64,000 bases of DNA from Rheinheimera sp. (lineage in GTDB: Bacteria > Pseudomonadota > Gammaproteobacteria > Enterobacterales > Alteromonadaceae). Positions 25,818 through 34,245 of the stretch are shown here, one piece after another. Numbering within the stretch: the first letter of the stretch is position 1; each line of letters starts with the position of its first letter. The position numbers and the translations under genes are program-made. The notes beneath the pieces are model-generated. The model saw only the letters and a list, made by a program, of their open reading frames with translations, had not been told where the DNA came from and made no database searches. The stretch lies in contig NZ_JAUYGV010000007.1 in the NCBI RefSeq assembly GCF_030690345.1, positions 62,001-126,000 on the forward strand, read 5' to 3'.

Positions 25818-26720
25818 ATGCACACTGAACTCAGTTCTCCGTTATCATTGGATCAGCAGGTTCCCGGCACTTTGTTATTCTCAAATGCCAACCATGCAGA
25901 TAAAGGCTTGTTAGTCCAAATATTTCATCGCCACCACCAGCAAAACTCCTTTCTGATCCCTGCGGTACCAGAACCTTTGCTGGTATGGGTCGTTTCTGGC
26001 GAGGCCAACGTAGGAGAGAGAGAACCGGATGGAGAGTGGCACTACAGCCAAGCCAAAAAGGGAGACTTTTTTTTAACCAGCAGTAGTACTCCATCCGAAT
26101 TATGTTGGCAAAGCACAACAACAGAAGCCTTTATTGTGATGCACTTGTATTTAAGCTTACCTTTGTTGCAAAGCACTTTCTGTGAGCTTTATGGCCGCAG
26201 CACTAAAGATATAAGCTTAAAGGAGCTCTCAGCGCAGGAAGACCCGATACTGAGTTTTTATCTGAGGCAAATTCAGACGGAACTGATGCAAAACAAAAGC
26301 AGCCAACTTATGATGCAAGGATTGGGGCAAAGTCTGACAGTTTATTTACTGCGCAATTATATTGGTGATAAAAACAAAACAGTATTCAAAGGAGGTCTTC
26401 CGGCTTTTAAATTGCAAAAAGTACTGAGGCTATTGGAGCAACAGCTCACAGAACCTTTTCAGCTGTCGGCTTTGGCTAAGGTTGCAGAACTGACCGAAGC
26501 CCATTTTTGCCGGGCGTTCAAAAAATCTACAGGTGTATCGCCCTCCCGGTATCAGATCCGTTTGCGTATTGAGTTAGCACAGCAACTCTTAAGACAAAGT
26601 AACGATACTGTTATTGATATAGCCCTGCAGGTTGGTTATCAAAATCCTGGCCATTTCAGTCAGCTGTTTAAACGCGAAGTTGGTGTTACGCCAGTACAAT
26701 ACAGAAATGGCTGCTTATAA
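25818..26720 (+). CDS. AraC-family transcriptional regulator
   Basis: A 300-residue regulator with an N-terminal cupin-like sensing domain (about 20-130) and a C-terminal AraC DNA-binding domain with two helix-turn-helix units: LSALAKVAELTEAHFCRAFKK and VIDIALQVGYQNPGHFSQLFKRE, given here by their cores AKVAELTEAHFCRAFK and IALQVGYQNPGHFSQLF, then GVTPVQYR. Codon use is more A/T-rich than its surroundings. It lies 144 bases before a same-strand SDR gene, its likely target (inference). Confidence 0.92.
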   Translation: MHTELSSPLSLDQQVPGTLLFSNANHADKGLLVQIFHRHHQQNSFLIPAVPEPLLVWVVSGEANVGEREPDGEWHYSQAKKGDFFLTSSSTPSELCWQSTTTEAFIVMHLYLSLPLLQSTFCELYGRSTKDISLKELSAQEDPILSFYLRQIQTELMQNKSSQLMMQGLGQSLTVYLLRNYIGDKNKTVFKGGLPAFKLQKVLRLLEQQLTEPFQLSALAKVAELTEAHFCRAFKKSTGVSPSRYQIRLRIELAQQLLRQSNDTVIDIALQVGYQNPGHFSQLFKREVGVTPVQYRNGCL

Positions 26721-26864
26721 TTACTGAAAAGCTCACAGCGCAGCAAAATCACAACAGTCTGCTCAAAAGCGCAGCGGCGGCCCCTCTGCTTTACTGTCAC
26801 GATCAGCAAACACTAAAACATTTGGATTTTAGTGAATCGAAAATTGCTGAAACAGAGGTGATCT

Positions 26865-27611
26865 ATGAATATTCAACACAAAGTCGCATTAATTACCGGG
26901 GCTTCCAGCGGTATTGGTAAAGCCACCGCGCTAAAACTGGCTGAAGCCGGTGCCAAAGTAGGTTTGGCTGCCCGGCGTAGTCAGCAACTGGAGGTGCTGG
27001 CTGCACAAATCCGAAAATCAGGTGGAGAAGCTATAGCGCTAACTATGGATGTTACGGATCCTGACTCGGTGCAAGCCGGAGTGGAGTTACTGGCGAAAAC
27101 TTATGGTTCAATCGACATCGCTTTTAACAACGCAGGTTTAATGCCGATCTCAGATATTGAACAGTTAAAAACGCAGGAATGGCAGCAGATGCTGGATGTG
27201 AATGTGCAAGGAGTGCTCAATACCACTGCTGCTGTTTTACCTTATATGCAACGCCAGGGCAGCGGACATATAGTGAATACCTCTTCTATTGCCGGGCGTA
27301 AGGTGTTTCCGGGCCTGAGTGTGTATTGTGCGTCTAAACATGCTGTGACAGCCTTCTCTGAAGGGCTGAGGCTTGAAATCGCACCAAAACACAATATAAG
27401 AGTAACTTGCATTCAGCCCGGGGCTGTCGAGTCTGAGTTATTTGAACATATTTCAGATGAAAACTATCGTCAGCAAATGGAAGGTTTAAAACAACAGATG
27501 ACCTTTCTGAAAGCTGAAGATATTGCTAACACTGTGCTTTTTGCCCTCGAGGCCCCCGCACATGTCAATGTGGCCGAAATCTTTGTGCTGCCTACTAATC
27601 AGCCCTGGTAA
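26865..27611 (+). CDS. Short-chain dehydrogenase/reductase
   Basis: A 248-residue classical SDR: TGASSGIG (residues 11-18) for NAD(P), NNAG at about 88-91, catalytic Ser in NTSSIAG, YCASK with Tyr/Lys, and PGAVESELFEH near the C-terminus. Arg/Lys after the Gly motif suggests NADP(H). Substrate unknown. Probably controlled by the upstream AraC protein. Confidence 0.93.
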   Translation: MNIQHKVALITGASSGIGKATALKLAEAGAKVGLAARRSQQLEVLAAQIRKSGGEAIALTMDVTDPDSVQAGVELLAKTYGSIDIAFNNAGLMPISDIEQLKTQEWQQMLDVNVQGVLNTTAAVLPYMQRQGSGHIVNTSSIAGRKVFPGLSVYCASKHAVTAFSEGLRLEIAPKHNIRVTCIQPGAVESELFEHISDENYRQQMEGLKQQMTFLKAEDIANTVLFALEAPAHVNVAEIFVLPTNQPW

Positions 27612-27619
27612 GTCAACAC

Positions 27620-27643
27620 GGCTGCAGCTTGGACGCTGCAGCC
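27620..27643 (+). terminator. Hairpin after the SDR gene, no T-tract
   Basis: A 9-base perfect stem GGCTGCAGC/GCTGCAGCC with a 6-base loop, 8 bases after the SDR stop. An AT-rich, but not T-only, tail follows. Possible weak terminator. Confidence 0.45.
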
Positions 27644-27728
27644 AATATAAGCCATATTGCCGGTTTGTTGTTTAAATTCAGCTTATTATATGAGACTTAC
27701 AGGACCTGATCCTGAAGGCCAATGCTAA

Positions 27729-28433
27729 TTATTTAATCAGCTGATATTGCTGCGCCGCGGTGTCGGTTTGCAGGCCGAAATGCCCCAGCACATAGTTATA
27801 GCTGGCATTTTCACCCCAGATACTGCTGCTGTGAATACCATATACCAGGCAGCTGCCGCTGGCACACACCACCTGATCGCTGTAACTTTTGATTGAATAC
27901 ACTTTTTGGCCGAAGCGGGTGCCGTATAAGCTGTCCAGAAACGGGCTGGATACCGACAAACCGGCACTGCCGCAGGTTGAGTTCCATACATTGTACGGGT
28001 AGACACCACAACTTAATAAGCCGCGAAACGCGCCGGCAATACCGACAAAACTGTTTACCTGTGACGCTATAGCCAGCTTGTCTATTTGCTGAGCCGCCAG
28101 GGTAGCGCCCATCGAATGACCTATAACATCTATCTTGCCGGTGCAGGAATTGGCTAAGGCCTGTTGCAGTGCATTGCGTACCGGGGTTTCTTCACTGCCG
28201 TTGTGGTCATTGCAGGCAGCACAGCTTTTCGAACCCCAGTCCGGCCGGTAAATATCGCTGCTGCTGTAGCCTTTGGTCAGTAAGTAGTTATAAGTGTTAT
28301 TCCAGCTTGCCGGTGTAGCGGTATTGCCGTGTACCAGTACCACCGCATCAACACAAGCCGCCTGCAGCATCAGGCTGCAACTGGCAAAAACGGTAACAAG
28401 GGCGGTAAGTAAATAATTTTTATAGTTATACAT
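27729..28433 (-). CDS. Secreted class 2 lipase/esterase
   Basis: A 234-residue exported lipase beginning at ATG 28433 (AGGAG 8 bases before). The frame stays open 564 bases further upstream, but that part lacks a start site and runs antisense to another gene. Signal peptide about 1-25 (ends LQAA). VVLVHGN forms the oxyanion region, GHSMGATLAAQQ the Ser elbow, and a C-terminal VLGHFGLQ gives the His. Several Cys (KSCAACN, SCGVY, STCGS, VCASGSC) suggest disulfides. Similar to lipase class 2 (EstA type). Confidence 0.88.
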   Translation of the reverse strand: MYNYKNYLLTALVTVFASCSLMLQAACVDAVVLVHGNTATPASWNNTYNYLLTKGYSSSDIYRPDWGSKSCAACNDHNGSEETPVRNALQQALANSCTGKIDVIGHSMGATLAAQQIDKLAIASQVNSFVGIAGAFRGLLSCGVYPYNVWNSTCGSAGLSVSSPFLDSLYGTRFGQKVYSIKSYSDQVVCASGSCLVYGIHSSSIWGENASYNYVLGHFGLQTDTAAQQYQLIK

Positions 28434-28746
28434 GGTGTTAGCTCCTGTTGGGGTACCACACAAGCTAAGCAGTTGGTGAAAAATGCACCATAGCACTTTA
28501 GTGCTGGCAAACATTAATAAGCTGGTTGCTGAATATATGTACATCCTATAAATTAGGTACTTAAGGCGAAGGGTGCAGAAATATAACGCACAGCTCCCGA
28601 AATATAAGGCAAGCTCGTTTTTCCAGAATGTGATAATGGCAGTTGAGAATTTGTGGTTATTTTTCAATAAACTATCAATTCCTGTTTCCTCTATCGGAAT
28701 TGAGAAAACGAGCATGCTCAATAATAAAATGTTAAATGCCATAAGT
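28434..28746. other. AT-rich gene-free stretch before the cassette cluster
   Basis: About 313 bases without a supported gene. A frame is open from 28573 into the next gene, but it lacks a ribosome binding site until ATG 28747. CAATTCC/GGAATTG inverted repeats around 28676-28702 and a GTTAAAT string (28731-28737) that fits GTTRRRY lie here; they may be a degraded recombination site or chance in AT-rich sequence. Confidence 0.4.
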
Positions 28747-29016
28747 ATGAACAAGCAAGGGTGTCCAATCTGCGGTTTTGCGGATATAACGGTTTTAGAT
28801 GATTTCAACTGCACCACATTTGAAATCTGCGAGTGCTGTGGCTCTGAGTCAGGTGCAGAATTTGACCTGCGCTCTACACCTGAGCATCTTGCTAAGATCC
28901 GCCTCAAGTGGGTCAAACAAGATAACTGTAAATGGTGGGGCAATAAAAAGTTGATTCCGCCAAACTGGAACCCGAAAGAGCAAATGGAGCTGGCCAATAT
29001 TGAAATTCCTCAGTAG
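28747..29016 (+). CDS. Small zinc-ribbon-like (CPCC-type) protein, first cassette ORF
   Basis: An 89-residue protein starting at ATG 28747. Two cysteine pairs, CPICGF and CECCGSESGAE, spaced by about 18 residues, make a zinc-ribbon-like fold of the CPCC style; the second half is Trp/Lys-rich (WVKQDNCKWWGNKK). No function known. It is followed within 8 bases by an attC-like site and in the same direction as the next four ORFs, as in gene cassettes. Confidence 0.7.
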   Translation: MNKQGCPICGFADITVLDDFNCTTFEICECCGSESGAEFDLRSTPEHLAKIRLKWVKQDNCKWWGNKKLIPPNWNPKEQMELANIEIPQ

Positions 29017-29024
29017 CGTCCAGC

Positions 29025-29079
29025 ATTTAATAAGCAAAGGCAGCCGACGCGTACCGCGCAGCTGCTTTGAGCGTTATGC
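29025..29079 (+). other. attC-like recombination site 1
   Basis: Begins ATTTAAT (29025-29031, one mismatch to RYYYAAC) and ends GTTATGC (29073-29079, one mismatch to GTTRRRY). Between them CAAAGGCAGC pairs with GCTGCTTTG, leaving an unpaired G, as in attC bottom-strand hairpins. It stands between two short ORFs. Confidence 0.65.
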
Positions 29080-29556
29080 ATGAGAGCTATGAAGAAACTT
29101 GAACATCTTATAGAGGAAACTCGACTCTGGAACAACGGAAAGGGCGTTGACGTCGACGCATGGATTGGTCACGAGGGGAATTTCAACCTGGCGTTAGGCT
29201 ACTCCACTATATTCTGGCCTAGATTTATGGAATTTGACGGCTATATATTTAGGGAAGGAACAAAAGCAGAAAACGTGAGAGGCTTTGAAGCACAGACACA
29301 TAGCACCAGAAAATCTGTCGAGTGTGTTATCAACCATGTTCACATTTTCGATTTCCACAACCACGAAAATGACAAAGCGAATGCAGAAAAGATCGCCTAT
29401 TTGGGCAACGTTCTGAAGGAAATCTACGAAGCTAAATTGGCTTGGCAGTTTCCATCGAAGCCGTGCACTGTCTCACTATTCATGCCAGACGATCCGGAAG
29501 ACCTGGAAGGATATCAACTGACGTTTTGGCAAACCAGGCATGAGACCGATGCATAA
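29080..29556 (+). CDS. Conserved hypothetical protein, second cassette ORF
   Basis: A 158-residue protein; ATG 29080 lies one base after the attC-like site, and ATG 29089 is the alternative start. Mostly acidic and aromatic (YSTIFWPRFMEFDGY, NHVHIFDFHNHEND), no signal or membrane segment. Proteins of this look recur in many proteobacteria as unnamed hypotheticals (from memory). No catalytic motif is recognised. GC content lower than the flanking core genes. Confidence 0.75.
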   Translation: MRAMKKLEHLIEETRLWNNGKGVDVDAWIGHEGNFNLALGYSTIFWPRFMEFDGYIFREGTKAENVRGFEAQTHSTRKSVECVINHVHIFDFHNHENDKANAEKIAYLGNVLKEIYEAKLAWQFPSKPCTVSLFMPDDPEDLEGYQLTFWQTRHETDA

Positions 29557-29634
29557 TAAAGCCAGGCACCTCGACGGCTTTTTTGTTGCTGCTGCGCCTC
29601 CACTACAAAGTCGCGCGTGCTGGCGGCGTTAACT
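29551..29634 (+). other. attC-like recombination site 2
   Basis: Starts at GCATAAT, overlapping the stop codon of the ORF, and ends GTTAACT (29628-29634). GCCAGGCAC near the left end pairs with GTGCTGGC near the right end with one extrahelical G. The middle is variable. Confidence 0.6.
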
Positions 29635-29648
29635 GGCCAAGGAGAGAT

Positions 29649-30203
29649 ATGGAGCATTTCGTAGAAATAGTAAAAGCTTTAGCTTGGCCTGTTTCAGTCG
29701 TCTGGCTCGGTTATTTATTCAGAAATGAAGTCCGAAGTCTGTTAAACAGGCTGACAGCGCTAAGACACGGTGACACTGAAATTAGCTTTGAAAAAGAGCT
29801 AGCCAAAGCTGAACAAAAGGCTTCAGTTATGAATCAGCCTGAAGCACCTATTTTTGATGAAAACCCTGAAGTTATCAGTCAAAAAGAAATGCTGTATAGA
29901 CTTGCCGAAATTTCACCACGGGCTGCGATTGTAGAAGCTTGGACATTAATAGAAACAGCAGCTGTTAAAAGTAACCTGACCACAGGCACAACAATTAAAA
30001 GAACGAATCCGAGACTGATTTTAGAGCATTTATCAAGCACGGGAAATTTTAGTTCCGATAGCATTGAACTTATTAACGAGCTTCGGCAGTTAAGAAACAG
30101 AGCCAGTCATTTACCAGACTTTGCAATTTCACAGAATGAAGCGGAGCGGTACTTGGATTTGGCTATTAAAAGTGCAAATACAATTGCAAGTTCAGCTAGT
30201 TAA
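29649..30203 (+). CDS. DUF4145/HEPN-like protein with N-terminal hydrophobic segment, third cassette ORF
   Basis: A 184-residue protein from ATG 29649, preceded by AAGGAGAG. It has a short hydrophobic run near the N-terminus (ALAWPVSVVWLGYLF), a charged linker, then an all-helical domain with EAWTLIETAAV and ELRQLRNRASHLPDF. The R-N-xxx-H pattern (RNRASH) is the RX4-6H motif of HEPN domains and is like that of DUF4145. HEPN proteins are often RNases in toxin or defence systems; no partner nucleotidyltransferase is next to it. Function is a guess. Confidence 0.65.
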   Translation: MEHFVEIVKALAWPVSVVWLGYLFRNEVRSLLNRLTALRHGDTEISFEKELAKAEQKASVMNQPEAPIFDENPEVISQKEMLYRLAEISPRAAIVEAWTLIETAAVKSNLTTGTTIKRTNPRLILEHLSSTGNFSSDSIELINELRQLRNRASHLPDFAISQNEAERYLDLAIKSANTIASSAS

Positions 30204-30278
30204 CAAGCGCCATCAAAAACGCGCCCGTTGGGCGCTCGACTCGCAACAAGTTACTCGCGTGTGTGGCGGGCGTTATGT
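30198..30278 (+). other. attC-like recombination site 3
   Basis: Starts AGTTAAC, overlapping the ORF stop, and ends GTTATGT (30272-30278). Inner parts AAGCGCCATCAAAAACGCG and CGCGTGTGTGGCGGGC are inexact inverted copies with unpaired bases. Confidence 0.6.
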
Positions 30279-30326
30279 GAAGAAAGCGTCGTGCCGCAAC
30301 GAACGACTAGGAAGCATTCTAGGAAT

Positions 30327-30812
30327 ATGAAAGTCGAATATGATTTAATTTCGAAAAGTCAGATTACAGATAAAGTCCGAGAATGCTTTGCTGCCGCACT
30401 GAAGCAGCAGGGGAAAGTTCAAGGTGATCTTTGGGCCAAAGCTGACAGGTGTAAGTTTTTATGCATCGCCAAAATTGATGGGAAGGTAGCTGGAGTTGGC
30501 GCTATCAAGGTCATGACTAAATCCGATTTCTCAAATGAGAAAGCTGGGCTTCCAAAGCAAAGCAGTGATTTTGAATGGGAGCTTGGGTATCTGTACACGG
30601 CCCCAAACCATGCTGGTAAAGGCATAGCAAAAAATATTGCTCGCATGCTGCTGGATGAGTTCGGGCAAGAGAATCTAATGGCCTCTACTGAAATTTCAGC
30701 TAATCCGGCGATGGTGAAAATACTTGAGCAACTAGGATTTCGTTTGTATGGCAACCCTTGGAAAAGTAATATCCATAACAACTATCTTGGCCTGTTCTTA
30801 AGGTACATTTAG
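30327..30812 (+). CDS. GNAT-family N-acetyltransferase, fourth cassette ORF
   Basis: A 161-residue acetyltransferase from ATG 30327 (AGGA 4 bases before). The fold is seen as VAGVGAIKVM, the acetyl-CoA loop YTAPNHAGKGIAKNIARMLL (R/Q-x-x-G-x-G/A pattern as HAGKGIA) and ANPAMVKILEQLGF with the Asn/Tyr-type end. Substrate unknown; GNAT genes are frequent in cassette arrays. Confidence 0.85.
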   Translation: MKVEYDLISKSQITDKVRECFAAALKQQGKVQGDLWAKADRCKFLCIAKIDGKVAGVGAIKVMTKSDFSNEKAGLPKQSSDFEWELGYLYTAPNHAGKGIAKNIARMLLDEFGQENLMASTEISANPAMVKILEQLGFRLYGNPWKSNIHNNYLGLFLRYI

Positions 30813-30835
30813 GTGGCAATTATAAGCGGCAAAAC

Positions 30836-30868
30836 ACATAACAAGTTGCCGCACAATCGGCGTTATGC
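30836..30868 (+). other. Short attC-like recombination site 4
   Basis: ACATAAC (30836-30842) and GTTATGC (30862-30868) are inverted ends of a 33-base site with GCCG/CGGC inside. A longer stem (GCGGCAA 30825-30831 with TTGCCGC 30846-30852) overlaps it. Shorter than usual attC, possibly a truncated site. Confidence 0.5.
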
Positions 30869-30888
30869 ATGAGGGTTAGTACGGATTG

Positions 30889-31290
30889 ATGATAAACAAA
30901 GAGGAAATGATAAAACTACTCTGCAAGAGCTATCCTGGCTTTAGAGATAGGATGGTTTCTCGAGCAAGCGATTGGATGTCTGAGGACGGTAGCATTCTTT
31001 ATATCATCTTAATCGGTTCCTTATCAGCATTAGTTTTGGAAAGATTCACTGAAGGAAACTATGACAATAGTGATGAGCTTTTCGTCTCAGTAGAAGTTCT
31101 TCTTGAAAATGGTGACGCGCAAGTTAGGGATATCATCGCAACAGGTTTTTTAGAAAATATGCAAAATCAAACTGAGTTGCCTGGCAAGTATTGGGCTCCA
31201 CTGCTGGGTCGCCATGCTACAGAGTTTTGTCGAGGGATGGACGAATTTCATGGTGTAAAAACAGAAGGTTTGCGTTGCTATAATGCATAA
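30889..31290 (+). CDS. Small hypothetical protein, fifth cassette ORF
   Basis: A 133-residue acidic protein from ATG 30889. Helical, with VEVLLENGDAQVRDIIATGFLENMQNQ as its core (shown in part: ENGDAQVRDIIATGFLEN). This core resembles small families of unknown or immunity-like bacterial proteins such as DUF7674 (weak recollection). No signal or membrane segment. The stop codon overlaps a GCATAAC string, as in other cassettes. Confidence 0.65.
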   Translation: MINKEEMIKLLCKSYPGFRDRMVSRASDWMSEDGSILYIILIGSLSALVLERFTEGNYDNSDELFVSVEVLLENGDAQVRDIIATGFLENMQNQTELPGKYWAPLLGRHATEFCRGMDEFHGVKTEGLRCYNA

Positions 31291-31336
31291 CACATATGAG
31301 CCATCCCGAAGTGAATAGATAAAACCGCTGTTATGG
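31285..31336 (+). other. Possible terminal attC remnant
   Basis: GCATAAC (31285-31291) overlaps the last ORF stop and GTTATGG occurs at 31330-31336, but the interior has little inverted symmetry. It may be the worn end of the cassette cluster. The following bases to 31562 hold no supported gene. Confidence 0.35.
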
Positions 31337-31562
31337 CCCTGCTAGCGGCCTATCTGTTGTCCAGCAGCTAGAAAAACTGCTTCGCCTGTCATTAATGTTT
31401 TGCGGCCGATAAGTTGATACCGCTCTGTTGTTCCTACCTTGCTGTTTCTTATTTTGCAGACTATTTTCAATGCGTTATATATGCCGGCAATCAGGTTGTC
31501 GCTGTATTCTGGTGTGCTGTGCGCTGCTTTGGTTGATGTTTAGTTAAATAAGGTAGAACACT

Positions 31563-32258
31563 ATGAGAGCTTATGTGGCGGAGTTTATCGGCACCTTTTG
31601 GCTGGTGCTGGGTGGCTGTGGCAGTGCAGTATTGGCGGCGGCGTTTCCGGAGCTGGGGATTGGTTTTGCCGGCGTGTCGTTAGCTTTTGGTTTAACGGTA
31701 TTAACCATGGCCTATGCTATCGGCCATATTTCCGGTTGTCATTTAAACCCGGCGGTATCTATTGGCTTATGGGCCGGTGGCCGCTTTGCGGCGAAGCAGT
31801 TGTTACCTTATATAGTGTCCCAGGTGTTGGGCGCTGTTACCGCAGGTGCGGTGTTGTACTGCATTGCTACCGGCAAAGCCGGTTTTGATGTGTCAGCCGG
31901 TTTTGCCTCTAACGGTTATGGTGCACACTCGCCCGGTGGCTACAGCTTACAGGCGGCTTTGCTGACCGAAGTGGTGCTGACCATGCTGTTTTTACTGGTT
32001 ATTATGGGCGCGACCGATAAAAAGGCGCCACCAGGCTTTGCGCCGATTGCCATCGGCTTGTGTTTAACGCTGATCCACCTGATCAGCATACCGGTCACCA
32101 ATACCTCGGTTAACCCGGCGCGTAGCACCGGTGTGGCGGTATTTGTCGGTGACTGGGCGGTGATGCAGTTATGGCTGTTCTGGTTGGCGCCGATCGTGGG
32201 TGCCGTTATCGGTGCAGTGATTTATCGTTATATCAGTGCTGATACTAAGACGGCATAA
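31563..32258 (+). CDS. aqpZ: Aquaporin Z
   Basis: A 231-residue water channel with six helices and both NPA boxes, [11 protein letters not shown] (loop B) and [12 protein letters not shown] (loop E). The selectivity-filter Arg follows the second NPA and a His is seen in [13 protein letters not shown] TM5, as in water-selective members. Core gene after the cassette cluster; AAGGTAGAACACT precedes the ATG. Confidence 0.96.
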   Translation: MRAYVAEFIGTFWLVLGGCGSAVLAAAFPELGIGFAGVSLAFGLTVLTMAYAIGHISGCHLNPAVSIGLWAGGRFAAKQLLPYIVSQVLGAVTAGAVLYCIATGKAGFDVSAGFASNGYGAHSPGGYSLQAALLTEVVLTMLFLLVIMGATDKKAPPGFAPIAIGLCLTLIHLISIPVTNTSVNPARSTGVAVFVGDWAVMQLWLFWLAPIVGAVIGAVIYRYISADTKTA

Positions 32259-32279
32259 CGGTCTTTATTGTCAGTATGT

Positions 32280-32306
32280 AAAAAGCCTGCACGAAGCAGG
32301 CTTTTT
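32280..32306. terminator. Bidirectional terminator between aqpZ and the M2 peptidase gene
   Basis: AAAAAGCCTGC/GCAGGCTTTTT, 11-base stem, 5-base loop; A-run on the left and T-run on the right serve both convergent genes. Confidence 0.92.
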
Positions 32307-32328
32307 GTTTTTTCGTTAGCTTAAGCTG

Positions 32329-34167
32329 TTACCAGCCGCACTGCATACCTTTGTTTTGTTCGTCTAAATAAGCTTGCAGCGGGGCAAAATAGGCCAATAT
32401 GGCACTGGCATCCATCTCCGGTTTGCCGGTTACCACTTCTAATGCCTGCTGCCAGCTTTGGCTGGAGCCCATCTCCAGCATCTGGTTTAGCTTAGTGCCG
32501 GCCTCTTTGCTGTTGTATATCGAGCAGCGATGCACAGCACCTTCGTTACCGGCGATATCACACAATGCTTTGTGGAACTGGAACTGCAAAATATGCGCGA
32601 GGAAATAACGGGTGTAAGGCACATTGCCCGGTACATGGTATTTGGCGCCCGGATCAAAATCGGCTTCTGAGCGTGCGATTGGCGCGGCTACGCCCTGATA
32701 TTTTTCGCGCAATTGCCACCAGCTCTGGTTATATTGCTCCGGTGTGATCTGGCCGTTAAATACCTGCCAGCGCCACTGATCGACTAACAAGCCAAAGGGT
32801 ACAAAAGCAATTTTGTCCATCGCCATTTTCAGCAGCAGGCCTATGTCTTTGCTCTCGTCCGGTACTGTGTCCAGTAAACCAATTTGCTGTAAGTAATCCG
32901 GCGTTACCGACAGGGCAATGGTATCGCCAATGGCTTCGTGGAAGCCGTCGTTAGCGCTTTCCTGATAATATACCGGCTGGTCTTTATAAGCGCGCTGATA
33001 ATAGTTATGCCCCAGTTCGTGGTGAATAACCGAGAACTCTTCACCGGTGCGCTGAATACACATTTTAATCCGCAGATCGTCTTTGGCGTCTAAATCCCAG
33101 GCGGAAGCATGGCATTCTACGTCGCGATCGCGTGGTTTGGTAAACAGTGAACGCTGGTAGAAGGTTTCCGGCAGCGGCTCAAAACCGAGCGAGCTGAAAA
33201 ACGCTTCAGCGCCGCGCACCATTTTAATTTCGTCGTAATTATGCTGCTCCAGCAGTTTGGTTACGTCATAGCCCGGATCGGCATCTTTCGGTGCCACTAA
33301 ATCATAAATATTGCCCCAGCTTTGCGCCCACATATTACCGAGTAAATGCGCCGGTATCGGTTTATCCAGCGGCACTTTATCGGCACCATAGTGCTCAGAC
33401 AATTTGCTACGCACATGACAGTGCAAGGATTCGTACAACGGCTTTACCTGGCCCCAGACGCGGTCAAGCTCTTTGGCAAAGTCATCTGCCGGCATATCGT
33501 ACTTAGAGCGCCACATGGCGCCGGTATCGGCATAACCCAGCTCTTTGGCACCTTCATTGGTCAGCTCAATTAAGCGCGTGTACAGCGGCCGCATCGGCTT
33601 GCTGATTTCACGCCAGCCCTGCCACATTTCCAACTGCTCGTTGTAATCGCGGCTGCTGGCCATAATGGCCGACATGTCGCCGAGCGATAAACAGTTGCCA
33701 TCGGCTTTGCAATACTTGCCTTTACCGTACATGCCGCCCAGTTCAGCGACAATTTTCGCCATTTCTGCGGTTTTCGCCGCATCTTGCGGCGCCGGTAAGG
33801 TTAGCGCCAGTTTCAGTTTATCCAGTTTGCGCCGGCTGTCATCTGACAAGGTTACCTGGTCAAACTTCGCTGCGGCGGTGGCCAGTTGCACCATTTCCAG
33901 CGTCAGTTTTTCATTTACATCAGCGGCCAGTGAGGCGGTATCTTCGGTTATAAAGTTCGAGTAGATCCACTCGGCACGGTTGGATTCTTTATACAGTTGC
34001 ACCAGTTTAGTTTCTGTTTCGCTAAGAAACGCCACGGCATCGGCTTCGGTCAGTTGTTTTTGCTCAGCCTGTGCCGGCGTAACTTTTTGTTGCTGTGGTC
34101 CGCAGCCGCCCAGCAGCAGGGCAGAGCTTACCAGCAGGGCAGTAACAGAGAATTTAAATGGGGTCAT
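32329..34167 (-). CDS. Peptidase M2 family lipoprotein (ACE-like dipeptidyl carboxypeptidase)
   Basis: A 612-residue protein with lipobox LLLGGC (Cys22), so attached to a membrane. Zinc site: HHELGHNYYQRAY, with the third ligand Glu in GFHEAIGDTIAL downstream. The family removes C-terminal dipeptides from peptides, like angiotensin-converting enzyme. Helix-rich throughout; YTRYFLAHILQFQFH close to the end carries conserved Tyr and His. Convergent with aqpZ, and divided from the next minus-strand ABC gene by 78 bases. Confidence 0.94.
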   Translation of the reverse strand: MTPFKFSVTALLVSSALLLGGCGPQQQKVTPAQAEQKQLTEADAVAFLSETETKLVQLYKESNRAEWIYSNFITEDTASLAADVNEKLTLEMVQLATAAAKFDQVTLSDDSRRKLDKLKLALTLPAPQDAAKTAEMAKIVAELGGMYGKGKYCKADGNCLSLGDMSAIMASSRDYNEQLEMWQGWREISKPMRPLYTRLIELTNEGAKELGYADTGAMWRSKYDMPADDFAKELDRVWGQVKPLYESLHCHVRSKLSEHYGADKVPLDKPIPAHLLGNMWAQSWGNIYDLVAPKDADPGYDVTKLLEQHNYDEIKMVRGAEAFFSSLGFEPLPETFYQRSLFTKPRDRDVECHASAWDLDAKDDLRIKMCIQRTGEEFSVIHHELGHNYYQRAYKDQPVYYQESANDGFHEAIGDTIALSVTPDYLQQIGLLDTVPDESKDIGLLLKMAMDKIAFVPFGLLVDQWRWQVFNGQITPEQYNQSWWQLREKYQGVAAPIARSEADFDPGAKYHVPGNVPYTRYFLAHILQFQFHKALCDIAGNEGAVHRCSIYNSKEAGTKLNQMLEMGSSQSWQQALEVVTGKPEMDASAILAYFAPLQAYLDEQNKGMQCGW

Positions 34168-34245
34168 AAGAGTACCTTATTGTTATCATTTTAAGCGTCA
34201 TCAGTATAGGCAGGGCCGGGTGCGCAATGCCAGTGCCGGCCGGTA

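Noticed and set aside
28434..28997. N-terminal extension of the lipase frame to 422 residues
   Set aside because: ATG 28433 has AGGAG and is followed by a signal peptide; the extension lies antisense to the CPCC gene.
28434..31562. Integron integrase gene near the cassette cluster
   Set aside because: No tyrosine recombinase frame occurs on either strand around the cluster or elsewhere in the window.
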